Below are positions 62,960-64,000 of a stretch of DNA of 64,000 bases, piece after piece (positions within the stretch are counted from its first letter, which is position 1; each line of letters opens with the position of its first letter). The notes beneath the pieces were generated by a model that was given only the letters and a program-made list of their open reading frames with translations, did not search any database and was not told the DNA's origin. Position numbers and translations under genes: made by a program. Source of the stretch: JAIOQJ01 sp963718635 (GTDB taxonomy: Bacteria; Planctomycetota; Planctomycetia; Gemmatales; Gemmataceae); NCBI GenBank assembly GCA_963718635.1, contig OY970367.1, positions 2,914,001 through 2,978,000 on the forward strand, in the 5' to 3' direction.

Positions 62960-64000
62960 TCGCCGCTTTCCATTCAAAACCGTGCCAACGAGCGTATAGC
63001 GCACGCCGCATTGATAGGTGACGAGCAAGACGCTAAGCGACACGCTCATAACAATGGCGAGCTTGAGCAGGCCGGGCAATGGGAGAGGCGCCAACCAGAT
63101 CTGCAGCGCAATGACCAGCGTCAGGTGCCAAAGGTAACACCAGTAAGAGGCGTCGGCCAGATAGCGGATCCAATGCCGTTCGTTACAGGCGAACCTTTGC
63201 GCGGCGCCCATTAATCCCACGATCATCAGCCAGGTATAAAGGCCAGCGAAGAAATTCGTCGCGAAGTGATACAACGGCTTTGGTAACAGGCTGACGCCGG
63301 GCAGCGGTTTTTTTTCGCCAAACATCAAATAGAGCATCGCCGGCAACACAAGCAGATTGCCGATGAGCAGCAATTTAGCCCAACCCTGTGTGAATTGAAG
63401 CAACGCGTCGCGGTGGCGCCAAAGCTGCCAACCCACGGTGAAAAACAGGAAATAGTAAGTGAAAATATAGAAGGGTGGCTTCCAACCATCGGGCGTGTCC
63501 GCCATCCCAGGCAACCGCATCGGCCAGAGCAACAACGCGGTAAGACACGCAAACAACAGGTTTTTACCGCGCCAATGCAGTATTGCACGAACTGCCGTAT
63601 CACCAATCTCACCCGCCCGCGTGGATGGCAATTTTCGGCCGATGAGGATCAACGGAATCATCGCGACAAGATAGACGAGCAAAAAGTACAAGAACCAAAG
63701 ATGAAACGGATAGATGTACTTCAAAAATTCCCAGGTTGTGAAATGGTGCGCGAGACGGGCGAGCGGTTCTTCATCGGCGATAACGGTCATGCCGACGAAG
63801 CGCAAGGCATCGGGGTTTCCCATAAGCCAGACGGCCTGCAATGTCGGCTCGATAATCAGCAAGCCCAAGGCGAAAGGCAGAGCGATGCGCAGACAACGGC
63901 GGGCGATCATGCCGGCCAAGCCATAGCGCTGATAGATGAGACAGCCGAAAAAGCCGGCCAGGAAAAAGAACGTCTGCATTCGAAACGAATGGATCACAAA
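62951..64000 (-). CDS. Acyltransferase-3-type membrane protein, 5' end outside window
   Basis: The frame is open beyond 63997, so the N-terminal part, including the usual LDALRG start and catalytic His, is missing. Visible is SFRMQTFFFLAGFFGCLIYQ then about nine membrane segments and PFHLWFLYFLLVYLVAMIPL. This matches OpgC/acyltransferase 3 proteins that decorate cell-surface sugars. Confidence 0.85.
   Translation of the reverse strand, partial: FVIHSFRMQTFFFLAGFFGCLIYQRYGLAGMIARRCLRIALPFALGLLIIEPTLQAVWLMGNPDALRFVGMTVIADEEPLARLAHHFTTWEFLKYIYPFHLWFLYFLLVYLVAMIPLILIGRKLPSTRAGEIGDTAVRAILHWRGKNLLFACLTALLLWPMRLPGMADTPDGWKPPFYIFTYYFLFFTVGWQLWRHRDALLQFTQGWAKLLLIGNLLVLPAMLYLMFGEKKPLPGVSLLPKPLYHFATNFFAGLYTWLMIVGLMGAAQRFACNERHWIRYLADASYWCYLWHLTLVIALQIWLAPLPLPGLLKLAIVMSVSLSVLLVTYQCGVRYTLVGTVLNGKRRRI

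Overview
The window reads as a planctomycete chromosome segment of moderately high GC. The evidence is a twin-arginine-type leader on a Gfo/Idh/MocA oxidoreductase, a second EF-G, a PurS-PurL fusion, an ATP-grasp enzyme of the MfnD (methanofuran-type) class, an alginate-export-type porin, and several secreted proteins of unknown role. Assignment is by family resemblance only; there is no rRNA in the window.

Layout. 1-7.8 kb: end of a methyltransferase gene, a secreted transglutaminase-like protein, a secreted oxidoreductase, hicBA, an ExbB/MotA-type channel protein and an EF-G paralogue. 8.1-9.9 kb: a three-gene operon of unknown proteins. 10.1-24.8 kb: an integrative element inserted in tRNA-Arg(CCU), carrying integrase, excisionase-like protein, DUF3987-type primase/helicase, serine recombinase, RelE/HigB-type toxin-antitoxin, a type IIL (MmeI-like) restriction-modification enzyme and a Fic protein. 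24.9-38.5 kb: tyrA-purL, MNT/HEPN, a sugar isomerase-like protein, tadA, an aldehyde dehydrogenase, a class III aminotransferase and a GT39-type membrane enzyme. 38.9-45.9 kb: an outer-membrane porin, a group II intron, a metallophosphoesterase and a zinc-ribbon membrane protein. 46-52.6 kb: a PQQ-type beta-propeller protein, mazEF-type TA, a stand-alone SRP M-domain gene, a HEPN pair, ffh and a thioredoxin-like secreted protein. 52.6-54.5 kb: an IS4-family insertion sequence. 54.5-64 kb: EVE protein, NrnA-type phosphoesterase, TolC-type lipoprotein, ATP-grasp ligase, purple-acid-phosphatase-like protein, a tiny membrane protein, an acidic unknown and an acyltransferase that leaves the window.

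Three themes cross the window. First, it is dense in palindromic interspersed repeats; I separate about ten families, several at gene ends, some inside reading frames, and one split by the group II intron. Second, at least ten genes need single-base frameshift corrections to read as full-length proteins, which suggests residual indel errors in the assembly or recent decay. Third, toxin-antitoxin-like modules are frequent (HicBA, Fic, HigBA-like, MNT/HEPN, MazEF-like, HEPN pair). The most novel-looking items are the stand-alone Ffh M-domain protein beside a duplicated piece of the ffh upstream region, the composite palindrome element and the intron inside it, and the in-frame palindrome insertions in the ATP-grasp gene and purL.
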